A stretch of 64,000 nucleotides of DNA from Candidatus Cryptobacteroides faecipullorum (GCA_017694885.1 JADIMH010000032.1:36713-100712), one strand, 5' to 3'. Counted from the first letter of the stretch, positions 25,665-36,427 are shown. Notes: generated by a model from the sequence alone, not told the origin. Made by a program: numbers and translations.

Positions 25665-27023
25665 TTAAGCCATTTCTTTCATCATAAGGTTTATGCCGTC
25701 TGAAAGGATGGACTGGATTTCGATCTTGGAAGGACATACATACTCGCAAAGGGCGAGATCCTCCTCGAGGACTTCGTAAATGCCGAATTTCTCCATCTTG
25801 TCGATATCGCCAGCAAGGCAAGCCTTGACAAGATATACAGGATAGATGTCCATCGGAAGCACTTTCCCGTATACATCGGACATCACGAACGCGCGCGGAC
25901 CGCCGTGAAGGTTCGTATCCATTTCATATTTCTTGTTCGGCGTAAGCCATGAAAAATATGTGTGGGAGAAACTGAACAGGCTGCTTCTGACCGGTTTGGC
26001 CCAGCCGAGCATTTCGAAGTGGTTGCCTTCCCTGATCAGGGTGATCTGGTTGTCATGGAAACCGAGGAAGCCGTGTTCTCCGACATTTGTTCCGGTAAGC
26101 ACATCGCCGCTGACGAAGCGCACTTCGGATTCCGGACCTTTGCAGAAATCCGCGATGCAGTCCATCTGCATGCCTGCGATACCCTGTACGTAGCTCGGAT
26201 CTTCCGCATCCGGACCGGTAACGGCTATCTGGCGGCTCATGTCATAATGTCCGGTATTGAAAAGCTTTCCTATGGCTGCAAGCATAAGCGGCGATACGGT
26301 CCATACGGTCTCTCCTTTCTGTATAGGGGAGAGATGATGGATCTGCACTCCTACGTTTCCTGCAGGATGCTTTCCTGAGAATACATGGAAAGTGACATTC
26401 TCGAGCTTGTGGAACGGAGAGCCTGAATAGTTGGCACTGTTAAGCGATACGTGAACACCGCCGTCCGTAAGTTTGGTAATGGCATTTACAGCAGTCTGGA
26501 TATTGTCCATTTCATCCCTGAAAGCATATTCAGGGCTTGCTGCAAGCGGAGCGGTGGAAAAAGCGGAGATGAAAATTGCCTTAGGCCTGGCCTGAGGGTC
26601 GGCAATGATGCCGTAGGGCCTCTGGATGAAAGCAGGCCACAGACCGCTTTTCAGCAGGGCATCCTTGATTTCGTCGGCGCTGAGAGCTGAAACCTTCTTA
26701 GCTCCGAAATCAACATACTCCTGAGTTTCGTCAGCCTTGATACGGACTTCAAGCAACTTTCTTTTTTCTCCTCTGACGATTTCTGCAACAGTCCCGCTTA
26801 CAGGGGAAGTGAACAGAACCTCAGGGGATTTCTTGTCAGCCAAGACCGGGGACCCTGCCAGAACCTTGTCGCCTTCCCTGACCAGAAGTCTAGGAAGAAG
26901 ACCTCTGAAATCAGTAGGTTTTACGGCTACAACGTCAGGCTTAATCACCTTCTTGGTCTTCTGGACTGCAGTACCCGAGATCGGAATATCCAGTCCACGT
27001 TTCAAATCAATGTTGTTTGACAT
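25665..27023 (-). CDS. nqrA: Na+-translocating NADH:quinone reductase subunit A
   Basis: A 452-residue cytoplasmic subunit with the conserved opening LKRGLDIPISGTAVQKTKKVIKPDVVAVKPTDFRGL and a C-terminal LALCEYVCPSKIEIQSILSDGINLM segment. It binds quinone in other species. It is first in the complete nqrABCDEF operon, which converts NADH oxidation to a sodium gradient; this implies sodium-dependent bioenergetics in the organism. A TATATTCG -7-like element lies at 27062-27069 (minus). Confidence 0.97.
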   Translation of the reverse strand: MSNNIDLKRGLDIPISGTAVQKTKKVIKPDVVAVKPTDFRGLLPRLLVREGDKVLAGSPVLADKKSPEVLFTSPVSGTVAEIVRGEKRKLLEVRIKADETQEYVDFGAKKVSALSADEIKDALLKSGLWPAFIQRPYGIIADPQARPKAIFISAFSTAPLAASPEYAFRDEMDNIQTAVNAITKLTDGGVHVSLNSANYSGSPFHKLENVTFHVFSGKHPAGNVGVQIHHLSPIQKGETVWTVSPLMLAAIGKLFNTGHYDMSRQIAVTGPDAEDPSYVQGIAGMQMDCIADFCKGPESEVRFVSGDVLTGTNVGEHGFLGFHDNQITLIREGNHFEMLGWAKPVRSSLFSFSHTYFSWLTPNKKYEMDTNLHGGPRAFVMSDVYGKVLPMDIYPVYLVKACLAGDIDKMEKFGIYEVLEEDLALCEYVCPSKIEIQSILSDGINLMMKEMA

Positions 27024-27226
27024 TATAATAACCGTTTTTGAGTATTTTCAGAAAACCGCCGCGAATATAATGATTTTTTCTCATTTATGAGTATAATGAA
27101 AATGACTTTAAGACAATTTTACAGCTTTGATTTGCAGCCTGATGTTCAAACAGATACTGCCCGTGCACAGCGTTGCTGTAAGCGGCAGCCGGCGGATTTT
27201 GCCGGTTGTCGGCCTGAAGGGTATAT

Positions 27227-27256
27227 AAAAAAGACGGCCCTGCACGCAGAGCCATC
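27227..27256 (-). terminator. Intrinsic terminator of the susCD operon
   Basis: A GC-rich hairpin (27233-27256, about 11 pairs including two G:U) is preceded on the plus strand by six As (27227-27232), i.e. a U-run on the minus strand, about 50 bases past the SusD stop. The rest of the 280-base gap up to nqrA holds only the nqr promoter region. Confidence 0.8.
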
Positions 27257-27303
27257 TTTTCTATCGAGACACTGTCCTGTACGGACGGTGTGTTTTCCGG
27301 AGA

Positions 27304-29301
27304 TTATTCCTCATCCCAGAAAGGAGACTGGACGAGTGTAGGGTCCTTGTCGATCTCGGTCTGGAAGATAGGGAACCAGTAGTATTTCCTCTCATAATGA
27401 CGGTTGGCCATTTCTACTGTTCTTTGGAAGAAAGCTTCCCTTCCCGCACTTCTGTCAGAACCGAAGTTCATGCCGTATGTAGGCTGGTTGAGCACTTTCT
27501 CTGCCAGTTTCCATCTTCTGAGGTCGAAATACCTGATTCCGCTTTCGCAGCACAGCTCTACCCTTCTTTCACGACGGATAGCTTCTCTCATTGCCTCCTG
27601 GTCCGCAGGTACCGGGATCTGGTCGAAAATCTCTCCGCAGATCTCTTCTGTTCCGGTTCCGTACTGCGGAACACCTGCCCTGTAGCGTATCATGTTAAGG
27701 TATTTCACGATATCAGGATTGCCAGGGTCGCATTCGTTGAGAGCTTCGGCATAGTTCAGGTATGCTTCACCGAGTCTGTAAAGGATACCAGGACGATAAG
27801 GGTGCTGTCCGTCACGGTTGTTCTGGTCCAGAGATACATTCTTGCGGTTGAGATATCCTCCCTGAGGAGCATCGTGTGTCGGGCCTCCGTCCAGACCGTT
27901 GGAATAGAAGTCAGTCTTGCGTCCTGCCTGATGATACCACTGCTCGTTCCACATTACTGTCAGGTAGAAACGGGGTTCGCGGTTCATGTACATATTGAAA
28001 GTCCCGGTTGAAGCGACCTGGTTGTATCTTGCGCCGTCAATGTCCTGGTTGACAACTACCTCTTCTCCTTGCAGCTCTCCGGTGTAGTTCCTATACAGGT
28101 CGTATTTGGTTTTCCTTACGTCTGGATGGTCTGAGAATCCGGTTTCCGAATACCCTGATTCAGGATTGATTATCGGATGTCCGTAGTCTCCGTTATATCC
28201 TGTGATTGGAACAGTACCGTCTTTCATGTAGAATGCATCCACGAGGGTCTGGTAGATACCCATACCGCCGTTTCCGTTCGCACCGCGAGGGGTGCTGTGT
28301 CCCTCAAATGAAGAGATGTCGCATGTCGGCCTTACAAACAGGGCCTCAGGGTTGCTGCCTTTGAGGTTGCCCATATTGACCTGGTTGATTACAGAACCGT
28401 AGCATGACATGAACGGATCGAGGGAGCCGTCATCATTGTATGCGTAATAAAGACTGTGTCCGGCCGCTTCGGCAGCATCTATGAGTTCTTTGCAGGCATC
28501 CGCTGCCCTTCTCCATCTTTCCGGATCGTATGAGGTGCTGAAAATCTGTTCGCCGTTATGGTTTACATGGTCTGCATACCACTCGTTGCCGTTTACAAGC
28601 GGGCTTGCGTAGAAAAGGAGCATGCGTGCGCGTACAGCAAGACACATGATGGATGTCGCCTCTCCGAGGTATGTGTTCGTACGTGTTGCCGGAAGGACTT
28701 TGGCAAGTTCTGTGAGCTGGCCGTCTATCCATTCTACCATGGAGTCGAATGTTGCCTGTCCGCGCATAAGGTTAGGGTCCTCTACATTGGCCAGGCCGTC
28801 AAAGAACGGGACTGCTCCATGGGCCTCGATCATCAGCCAGTAGTAATAGGCGATGAGGAAGCGGCACTGGTTCTTCATGTCATCGACCCTATCCTGAGGA
28901 AGGTTCTGGTCAGGAAGGGCATGTGCATTCTCAATGAACTGGTATGCAGACCGGATACGTATAGGGCAGGCTGCCCAAACGTCACCTTTCCATGATGAAT
29001 TTGTGTACCACTGTCCGATAATGAAGTTCAGGACGGAACCGTCCCACCACTGCTGCCATCTCTGCGAAGGACTGAGATCATCTCCAAGAGCGTTATACCC
29101 GTAGTCCCTGGTATACCCCCATAACGGGTCAGGTACTTTTGTGTATACTCCAGCAAACCAGTCTTCTGTTCGTACTTTATCATTGAAGACCATTTCCATT
29201 GTCAGAGTATCATCCGGGGCATTGTCGATAAAGTCGGCACAGCTGGTCATGCCGAACAGACCTGTTCCCAGAAGCAATATATTTCTGATAAATTTTTTCA
29301 T
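27304..29301 (-). CDS. SusD/RagB-family nutrient-binding lipoprotein
   Basis: A 665-residue SusD homologue. The lipobox GMTSC (about residues 18-22) anchors it on the cell surface. Family segments include a TPR-like N-terminal half (RFLIAYYYWLMIEAHGAVPFF) and the C-terminal motifs RPGILYRLGEAYLNYAEALNECDPGN and IRRERRVELCCESGIRYFDLRRW, diagnostic of SusD_RagB. It acts as a lid on the SusC transporter encoded 22 bases upstream. No glycosidase or sulfatase is adjacent, so the substrate cannot be named. Confidence 0.95.
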   Translation of the reverse strand: MKKFIRNILLLGTGLFGMTSCADFIDNAPDDTLTMEMVFNDKVRTEDWFAGVYTKVPDPLWGYTRDYGYNALGDDLSPSQRWQQWWDGSVLNFIIGQWYTNSSWKGDVWAACPIRIRSAYQFIENAHALPDQNLPQDRVDDMKNQCRFLIAYYYWLMIEAHGAVPFFDGLANVEDPNLMRGQATFDSMVEWIDGQLTELAKVLPATRTNTYLGEATSIMCLAVRARMLLFYASPLVNGNEWYADHVNHNGEQIFSTSYDPERWRRAADACKELIDAAEAAGHSLYYAYNDDGSLDPFMSCYGSVINQVNMGNLKGSNPEALFVRPTCDISSFEGHSTPRGANGNGGMGIYQTLVDAFYMKDGTVPITGYNGDYGHPIINPESGYSETGFSDHPDVRKTKYDLYRNYTGELQGEEVVVNQDIDGARYNQVASTGTFNMYMNREPRFYLTVMWNEQWYHQAGRKTDFYSNGLDGGPTHDAPQGGYLNRKNVSLDQNNRDGQHPYRPGILYRLGEAYLNYAEALNECDPGNPDIVKYLNMIRYRAGVPQYGTGTEEICGEIFDQIPVPADQEAMREAIRRERRVELCCESGIRYFDLRRWKLAEKVLNQPTYGMNFGSDRSAGREAFFQRTVEMANRHYERKYYWFPIFQTEIDKDPTLVQSPFWDEE

Positions 29302-29323
29302 GAGTATTTAAATGTTGGATATT

Positions 29324-32300
29324 TTAGAAGTTAATGTCAAATCCTATTGAGACTGATCTCATGAGCGGGTATTTTGCACCTGTCTGGGTGTCCAGTTCAG
29401 GGTCCCACAGTTTGAAGCTGGAGAATCTCGCCAGATTAGAACCCTTCAGGTATATGCGGATGCTTTCAAGGCGGATCTTGTCCATCCATCTGTGAGGAAG
29501 CGAGTATCCGATTTCAACGTCTTTGAGACGGAGCATGCTCATATCCTTATACCACCATGACGAATTCTGGCTGTTGTTTGAATTAGGTCCCCATGAAAGT
29601 CTCGGATAGAACACGTCCTGGCTCGGGTTGTCTTCTGTCCAGCGGTCATTGTAGTTTGACAGGATGTTACCCATGGCACCCTGCGAAGCACCAGGAAGGA
29701 AGTTGGCGGCCGGACCTCCGATGAATCTGTGAGTTCTTCCGTTGCCCTGGAAGAAGAAACTGAAGTCGAGGTTCTTCCACCTGAGATTTCCTCCGAAGCC
29801 GTAGACGATTTCCGGGTTCACGGTGCCTCCCATCGATACTTCATCCAGCGAGTTTACTACGCCGTCGCCGTTGACATCTTCATAGCGGATGTCGCCAGGG
29901 CGCACCGTTGAGAACGTATGTGCAGGTATTTCATCTCTGAGGACAAGCTCTCCGGCGTTATTGGTTATAAAATCATCAGCGGTAAAAAGCCCTATTGCCT
30001 TGAGTCCGAACAGTTCGTCTACGGAATGTCCGGTGCGCTCACGGTTTGTCCCGCGAATTCCGAGCGGTTCGTCCTGCTCGATTATGGTGTTGTGCGCGTA
30101 AGTGAAAGTTCCGCGGAAACCGATATAAAGGTCCTTGTTTATATCCTTGTTGAAGGAGAGCGAAAGATCGACACCGGTATTGTTTACCTTACCGAAGTTC
30201 GCCCAAGGAGTCTTGCGGAAACCTGCCGCAGTCGGGATATTCTGCCTCTGCATGAAGATGTCGCGGCGCATTTCCTTGAACCAGTCCACCTGGAGGTTGA
30301 ATGCGTTCCACAGGCCGAGTTCCATACCTACGTTTATCTTTTCTACGGTTTCCCATGTAAGATCCGTTACTCCGATCTCGCCTTCGAAACGTGCCGATCT
30401 GTTCAGGCTTGCGTCATATCCCCACTGGTATGAACCGTCTGTATCGATAGTCGAGAGGAATGCGAAGCGGCGTCCTGAGAGCTGGTCGTTACCTGTAAGT
30501 CCCCATGATGCACGGAACTTGAGCAGTGACAGTGTCTTTTTGACGCTTTGCATGTACGGCTCCTCTGATACGAGCCAGCCGACTGCCACTGAAGGGAAGA
30601 AACCGAATCTGTTGCCTTTGGTGAAGTTCTCGGAACCGTTGTAACCGAAGTTGAACTCGGCCACATAGCGGTTGTCATACGTATAGGATGCACGTCCGGC
30701 AATACCCATTCTTCTGAAAGGAACAACGCTTCCGTCGTTATAGTCCCTCTGGTTATACAGGAAGAGTCCGTTGACCGCATGTTTGCCGAATGTCCTGTCA
30801 TATGAGACATTGGCCTCGAAATACGTGGCTTTGTTTCCCCAGTCCGCTCCGTTTGAAGTATCCAGGAATTCCTGACCGTTGCCAGGGTTGCCGAGTATGA
30901 GGTTTCCGTTTTCGTCACGTGAGGTAGCAGGAGAATAATATATAGGAGTCCTGCTTCTGTTGACATATGAGCGGGAGTAGCGGTCGAAAGAGAAGAGAGC
31001 CTTGGCTTTCAGTCCTTTTGTTATGAAATCGAGCCTCTGCTCTACGGAAAAGAGCGATTCGATTTTGGAAGAGGTGGAATTGCTGTAACCATGCTGGGTA
31101 GCTTCCGCCCAAGGGTTGTTTCTTTGTTCTACCCTTACATCCTCTCCGCTTGAATATTGGGTAGGGTGGACGTAAGGCGGTGTCTCGAATGCCCTGTTGA
31201 AGATATCGTCCGTGCCGATGGCAAGTCCTCTGATTTCCTGAAGGTAGCCGCCGATGCTGATACCGACGATAGTGGTTTTGGTGACGTTGATGTCGACATT
31301 GGAACGAACGTTATACTTGTTGAGATGAAGTCCGCCCCAGTCTTTCCTCGGGTCTTTATCGAAAATACCGTTCTCACCGTAATATGAAGCGACAAGAGCA
31401 TAGCGGAGAATGTCGCTACCGCCGGTAATTGTCAGGTCGCCGCGTGTATTGCTCGCATAGTCTTTGGAAATTGCGTCGAGCCAGTTTACATTCGGATACA
31501 GATCGGGATCTGAACCGGTGCGGTAACCTTCCATGGCCTCCTCACTGTAAAGAGGTGCATTGCCGGCAGCGGTGGTCAACTCGTTCATGAGAGACAGGTA
31601 TTCGTATGAACCTATGTAGTCAGGAAGCTGTACCGGCTGTGTGAAGGACTGTTCCATATGGAAGTTCACTTTCGGACGGCCGAGGTAGCCTTTCTTGGTG
31701 TTGACCAGGATTACGCCGTTCGCACCGCGTACACCGTATACTGCACTGGCGGCAGCGTCTTTCAGGACAGAGAACGATTCGATTTCTGCGGCTGAAAGAT
31801 CGTCAAGACTTCTTTCTATACCGTCGACGAGCACGAGAGGATCACGTCCCGTTCCCTGGAATGAAGATATACCGCGGATCCAGAATGACGAGCCGTCATA
31901 GCCCGGTTCACCGGATCTCTGCACTGCGATCACACCGGCAAGCTGACCTGCAAGGTTATTGGATACGGCGCGGGTTGTTCCCTGCTGCAGGGCTGTCGGG
32001 CTCACTGAAGTAATGGATCCTACGATGGAAGCCCTTTTCTGCTGTCCGTAAGCTACGACAACTGACTCGTCGAGGCTGTTGGTCGTTTCCCGCATGTTGA
32101 CATTGATGTTGATCTGGTTCCTTACCGTGATGGCAACCGTTTCGAAACCCAGATAGCTGAATTCAAGGACAGACTCCTTGTTCGGGACAGTGATGATGTA
32201 ACGGCCGTCGACATCTGTGATGGCACCCGTACTCGTTCCCTGGATCATGACGGAAACTCCTATGAGAGGTTCCTGCTGCATGTCGCGTACGGTACCGTTG

Positions 32301-32484
32301 ATAGTGATACCCTTTTCAGTCTGCTGTGGTCCGGCAGATTCCTGAATATACATCAAATCCGTACTGGGGGGGTAGAATGCCGCTCTCTATTGACGGCGCT
32401 TTCTTCTGCATAAGAAAGCATTGGGGAAAGCAGAAAGGCAAACAGTGCTACAACTGCTTTTCCGTTTAACCGAAGTGTTGGCAT
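29324..32484 (-). CDS. SusC/RagA TonB-dependent transporter, signal peptide out of frame with the body
   Basis: The body (from Met at 32353 to 29324; about 1,010 residues) has a carboxypeptidase-like N-terminal domain (ITINGTVRDMQQEPLIGVSVMIQG in parts), a plug with the SusC motifs LVLVDGIERSLDD and SVLKDAAASAVYGVRGANGVILV, and a 22-strand barrel ending in aromatic SIGFDINF. It has no signal peptide. A perfect one (Met at 32484, MPTLRLNGKAVVALFAFLL..., cleavage after LSYA) lies immediately upstream in another frame and runs to a stop just after a run of seven C (seven G at 32366-32372 on the plus strand). Adding one C, or removing two, joins the frames into a continuous protein of about 1,053 residues. 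As given the product could not be exported. Confidence 0.9.
32366..32372. repeat. Seven-base homopolymer tract at the SusC signal-peptide junction
   Basis: Plus-strand G7 (coding-strand C7) sits about 38 codons into the SusC gene. Tract lengths of 5, 8 or 11 would keep signal peptide and transporter in frame; 7 does not. Such tracts are prone to slippage. Confidence 0.85.
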
Positions 32485-32613
32485 GTTTGAACTAAGGTTA
32501 GTTGTTAATATTATTCCTTGGCAGCTGGGGAAAAACAAACAAATAGGACGTGCTGCCTTCATATTGGTGTATGAAACGCCCTGATGTGGTTATGTCAGTA
32601 AACATATTTACGG

Positions 32614-32621
32614 CAAAGATA
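32614..32621 (-). promoter_or_regulatory. Likely -7 promoter element of susCD
   Basis: TATCTTTG on the minus strand fits TAnnTTTG exactly and would give a leader of about 120 bases before the signal-peptide ATG at 32484. There is no clear TTTG at -33. The remaining AT-rich gap (32485-32741) holds only this element and the helicase promoter. Confidence 0.45.
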
Positions 32622-32741
32622 TATAATTTTTTTAATATTTTTTGTGTAGACATATTTATTTGTATGAACATATCCGGACCGGACTTTATTGCGGAAAAGT
32701 AAAAAGCCCGTACGATAAAAATGATTATATTCGCGCCCATT

Positions 32742-35195
32742 ATGGAAAACAATGCCAATACTATATTAGAAGGACTGAACAGCGAGCAGAGGCAGGCTGT
32801 CAGTTGTGTGGACGGGCCGGTGCTTATAGTAGCAGGGGCAGGTTCAGGGAAGACCAGGGTGCTGACCAGCAGGATTGCATATATTCTTGAGAAAGGGTGT
32901 CCTCCGGAGAAGATCCTGGCGTTGACCTTTACGAAAAAGGCCGCTTCGGAGATGAAGGAAAGGATTGCTCTGATGGTCGGCGATCGCAAGGCCAGACGGC
33001 TTTTCATGGGGACATTCCATTCCGTGTTCATTCGTTTTCTGCGGGAATTCGCGGAAGGATTGGGTTATCCGGCAAATTTCACCATCTATGATACGAGCGA
33101 TTCCACAAGTGCCGTCAAGAGCTGTATCAAGGAACTTCAGCTGGACGAGAAGGTGTATAAGCCCAAAGATGTCCTCTCGAGGATTTCCATGGCCAAGAAC
33201 AATCTTGTCACTCCCGAAGCCTACCGGCGCAATGCCCTGGCCCAGCAGAATGACGCTGCTGCCAGAAAACCGAGGATATGCGACATCTATCAGCTTTATG
33301 CGCAGAAGTGCAGACAGTCCGGAGTGATGGATTTCGATGATATCCTGTTGAATATGAATATCCTGCTGAGGGACAGTCCGGCTGCTTTGGATTCCATATC
33401 CGGTCGTTTCCGGTATATAATGGTAGACGAGTATCAGGATACCAACTATGCCCAGTACCTGATATTGAAAAAATTAGGTGCTTCACACAGGAATATCTGC
33501 GTCGTCGGTGACGATTCCCAGTCCATATATGCGTTCAGGGGCGCCAAGATCGAGAATATCCTTAATTTCCAGAAGGACTATCCCGATAACAGGACATTCC
33601 GTCTGGAGCAGAACTACCGTTCCACAAGGACAATAGTGGATGCGGCCAATTCCCTGATAGCGCGCAACAGCGCCAGGATTCCCAAGAAATGCTATTCCGA
33701 AGGCGAGGAAGGCGAGAAAATAAGACTGATCAATGCCTATACCGAGCAGGAAGAAGCTCTTCTGATAGCGTCTTCGATCATGTCCCGTATCAGGTCCGAC
33801 TCCGCCAGATATCAGGATTTCGCAATCCTTTACAGGACCAATTCCCAGTCACGGGCTTTGGAGGAGGCGCTTCGCAAAAGGAACCTCCCGTATGTAATAT
33901 ATTCGGGCAATTCGTTTTATGAACGGGCCGAAGTGAAGGACATGATGGCATATCTGAAACTCACGGCCAATCCTAATGACGATGAATCGTTCAAACGGGT
34001 GGTAAACAAACCGGCCAGAGGAATCGGCGATACTTCGCTTGCCGCCCTGTCTGCTGCAGCTCTGGACAATGGATGCACGCTTTTCAGGGCCGTTTATCTC
34101 GACAATCTCGAATCATACGGACTGAAGTCTGCCGCAATCCAGAAGATCAGGACGTTCTGTGAAATGATAAGCCGGTTTTCATCCAAGTCCGCGACCGAAG
34201 ATGCAGGTACTCTGGCCATGTCTCTTGCAATCGAATCGCAGCTTTTGGTACACTATAAAAGCGACAACAGTATCGAAGGGCAGTCCCGGGCCGCCAATGT
34301 CGAGGAACTGCTCAACAGCGTCAAGTCCTTTGTCGAAGAACGCCAGAGCGAATATTTCGAGCAGATGCAGGCTGACGGTACGGTAGGAGAGGGTGACAGT
34401 CTCTCATCGTCGGATCTGCCTGTCGTGACTCTGGATGAGTACCTTGAAAACGTGTCGCTGCTCTCTGCAGTTGACATGGAGGATGATGAGGACGCCAGCA
34501 ACCGCATTACGCTTATGACCGTCCATTCTTCCAAAGGACTGGAATTTCCGTATGTGTATGTTGCAGGGATGGAGGAAAACCTGTTCCCTTCAGGAGGGTC
34601 TATGGCATCGGAAAATGACATAGAAGAAGAAAGGAGGCTGTTCTATGTGGCCATTACCCGAGCCAAGAAGGCTGTGCAGCTTTCGTTTGCGGCCACGCGG
34701 ATGCGCAACGGAAAGCACGAGTCCAATTCCCCGAGCCGGTTTGTCCGGGAGATAGACAGCAGGTATATAGCCAATCCGTTGAACCAGGATGAATCCGAAG
34801 ACGGGCAGCAGACGGAGTTCCGTTCCCCATGGTCCGGCGCAAGACAGTGGAGCCGTCCGGCAACAAATTCGTCCTATGGACGCTCAGGTCCGGTAAGGAT
34901 GGAGCCGTCAGTGGAGAAGACGAGGGATATTTCAGCCGTAAGGGTCAATGCACCTCGGACAGTGACGACATTCAGGAAGCCTTCCGCGGCAGTTCCGCAG
35001 AAGCCTGTTGCGGATTTTGAACCGACACCGGTACTTCAGTTGAAGGCCGGACAGAGAATAGAACATAACCGTTTCGGTTATGGCAGCATACTTGAAATTT
35101 CCGGAGGCCCTTCTGATATGAAGGCCAGGATTTCTTTCGATGATTACGGTGAAAAGATACTGCTGCTGAAATATGCCAAGATAAGAGTCATATAA
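32742..35195 (+). CDS. UvrD/PcrA-type ATP-dependent 3'-5' DNA helicase
   Basis: An 817-residue superfamily 1A helicase. Motif Q region LEGLNSEQRQAV; Walker A AGAGSGKTRVL (about residues 33-43); motif II VDEYQDTNYAQY; motif III GDDSQSIYAFRGA; motif IV/V ENYRST-like QNYRSTRTI and MTVHSSKGLEFPYVYVAGMEENLFPS; motif VI EERRLFYVAITRAKK. The C-terminal tail ends in a Tudor-like PcrA/UvrD segment (GQRIEHNRFGYGSILEISG...ISFDDYGEKILLLKYAKI). It acts in nucleotide-excision and replication repair. I set the start at 32742 (MENNANTILEGL), where the family alignment begins; a further ATG at 32721 lies upstream of the apparent -7 element TATATTCG (32725-32732). Confidence 0.94.
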   Translation: MENNANTILEGLNSEQRQAVSCVDGPVLIVAGAGSGKTRVLTSRIAYILEKGCPPEKILALTFTKKAASEMKERIALMVGDRKARRLFMGTFHSVFIRFLREFAEGLGYPANFTIYDTSDSTSAVKSCIKELQLDEKVYKPKDVLSRISMAKNNLVTPEAYRRNALAQQNDAAARKPRICDIYQLYAQKCRQSGVMDFDDILLNMNILLRDSPAALDSISGRFRYIMVDEYQDTNYAQYLILKKLGASHRNICVVGDDSQSIYAFRGAKIENILNFQKDYPDNRTFRLEQNYRSTRTIVDAANSLIARNSARIPKKCYSEGEEGEKIRLINAYTEQEEALLIASSIMSRIRSDSARYQDFAILYRTNSQSRALEEALRKRNLPYVIYSGNSFYERAEVKDMMAYLKLTANPNDDESFKRVVNKPARGIGDTSLAALSAAALDNGCTLFRAVYLDNLESYGLKSAAIQKIRTFCEMISRFSSKSATEDAGTLAMSLAIESQLLVHYKSDNSIEGQSRAANVEELLNSVKSFVEERQSEYFEQMQADGTVGEGDSLSSSDLPVVTLDEYLENVSLLSAVDMEDDEDASNRITLMTVHSSKGLEFPYVYVAGMEENLFPSGGSMASENDIEEERRLFYVAITRAKKAVQLSFAATRMRNGKHESNSPSRFVREIDSRYIANPLNQDESEDGQQTEFRSPWSGARQWSRPATNSSYGRSGPVRMEPSVEKTRDISAVRVNAPRTVTTFRKPSAAVPQKPVADFEPTPVLQLKAGQRIEHNRFGYGSILEISGGPSDMKARISFDDYGEKILLLKYAKIRVI

Positions 35196-35260
35196 TATAA
35201 GGGATAAGCGGATTCCCGTTTTTCATAAAAAACGTAAAAAAGATTAAGAAACAGAAAAAC

Positions 35261-35288
35261 ATCGGCTGCAGGTGCTCCTGGAGCCGAT
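35261..35288 (+). terminator. Hairpin after the helicase gene
   Basis: ATCGGCT (35261-35267) pairs with AGCCGAT (35282-35288) and CAGG with CCTG inside, one mismatch, TGCT loop; a weak T-rich stretch follows. A plausible terminator about 65 bases past the helicase stop. Confidence 0.55.
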
Positions 35289-35332
35289 TTCTCATTATAC
35301 ATTTGGCTTCTGAACCAATTATGTTTTTGATT

Positions 35333-36427
35333 ATGAGAAATGAATTTTTCCGTTATCTGGCGGCAGCTGCATTGTTGCTTCCAGTGTTTGCCATGCCGGT
35401 TTCCTGCAGCAAGGACCATGTCCGTGACAGCATAGAGGGCCGCATCAAAGTCTCTTTCCCGGAAGAAATGTATAAGGCGGCTCTGGAGCATTTCGAACTG
35501 CCTGATACCAATGACTTTATTCTTGATATCGAGAATTCTGCCGGCGAGTCCGTATATTCGGGCTGTTATGGCGATTCTCCTGAAATTATTACTGTTCCAT
35601 CAGGAAGCTATACTGTAAAGGTCCGCTCTTTCGATTTCGGCAGACCGCAGTTTTCCAGGCCGCAGTTCGGAGACGAGCAGTGTGTCGTAGTGCCTGCAGA
35701 CGGTGAAATGAAAGTGAAGCTGGAATGCAGGCAGATAAATTCCGGAATCAGGCTGAAAATATCCCCTGATTTTCTGAAGGCGTTCCCGGAAGGCGTTCTT
35801 TTCGTTTCTTCAGGAGAAGGACGCCTGATGTACGGCTATTCTGAAAAAAGGATTGCATATTTCAATCCCGGCGCGGTTTCCGTGGTCCTGGAAGACGGCG
35901 GCGTTTCAAGAACCCTCGTTACCAGAACGCTCCGCAGCCAGGAGATACTTACATTAGGCATATATGTATCCGATGATATCCTGGAAGAAGATCCTGGCTG
36001 CCTTTCGATTTCCATTGACACTGCCAGAATATGGAATGATGAAAGCTATGTGATAGGCGGGTCTGATGAAGACAAAGGCAACACTTTTGAAAATGCACTG
36101 TCCGTAAATCAGGCGAGGGCAAGTATCGGAGACAGGGATGTCTGGGTCTGCGGTTACATAACGGGGGGAGATCTGGGCAAATCGTCCATTTCGTTTTCGC
36201 CTCCGTTTGCATCGCGTACCAATATTGCGATATCGGCCAGATCGACTGCGTCCGGCAGGGAAGCGTGCCTGTCCGTCTCGCTTCCTTCCGGAGATGTGCG
36301 GGATGCTCTGAATCTTGTTGACCATCCGGAAAACCTGGGCCGGAGAATTTACCTGAACGGAGATATAGTCGAGTCGTATTTCGGACTGACAGGCATAAAG
36401 AATGTGTCGGATTATGTCTTGAAATGA
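35333..36427 (+). CDS. Surface lipoprotein with DUF4493-like and DUF6359-like domains
   Basis: A 364-residue protein from the Met at 35333. The signal peptide ends near the lipobox-like MPVSC. The middle resembles DUF4493 (DFILDIENSAGESVYSG...ITVPSGSYTVKVRSF...EQCVVVPADGEMKVKLECRQINSGIRLKIS), a Bacteroidales surface fold. The C-terminal 110 residues (NALSVNQARASIGDRDVWVCGYITGG...RRIYLNGDIVESYFGLTGIKNVSDYVLK) resemble an OB-fold of the DUF6359 type. Role unknown; possibly a cell-surface or fimbria-associated protein. Alternative Mets at 35321 and 35303 add short, unhelpful extensions. Family names are from memory of these patterns and not verified. Confidence 0.6.
   Translation: MRNEFFRYLAAAALLLPVFAMPVSCSKDHVRDSIEGRIKVSFPEEMYKAALEHFELPDTNDFILDIENSAGESVYSGCYGDSPEIITVPSGSYTVKVRSFDFGRPQFSRPQFGDEQCVVVPADGEMKVKLECRQINSGIRLKISPDFLKAFPEGVLFVSSGEGRLMYGYSEKRIAYFNPGAVSVVLEDGGVSRTLVTRTLRSQEILTLGIYVSDDILEEDPGCLSISIDTARIWNDESYVIGGSDEDKGNTFENALSVNQARASIGDRDVWVCGYITGGDLGKSSISFSPPFASRTNIAISARSTASGREACLSVSLPSGDVRDALNLVDHPENLGRRIYLNGDIVESYFGLTGIKNVSDYVLK

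Noticed and set aside
32353..32562. Separate small exported peptide gene upstream of SusC
   Set aside because: Its signal peptide fits a SusC precursor, and it runs straight into the SusC frame after one base of tract change; an independent peptide is less likely.
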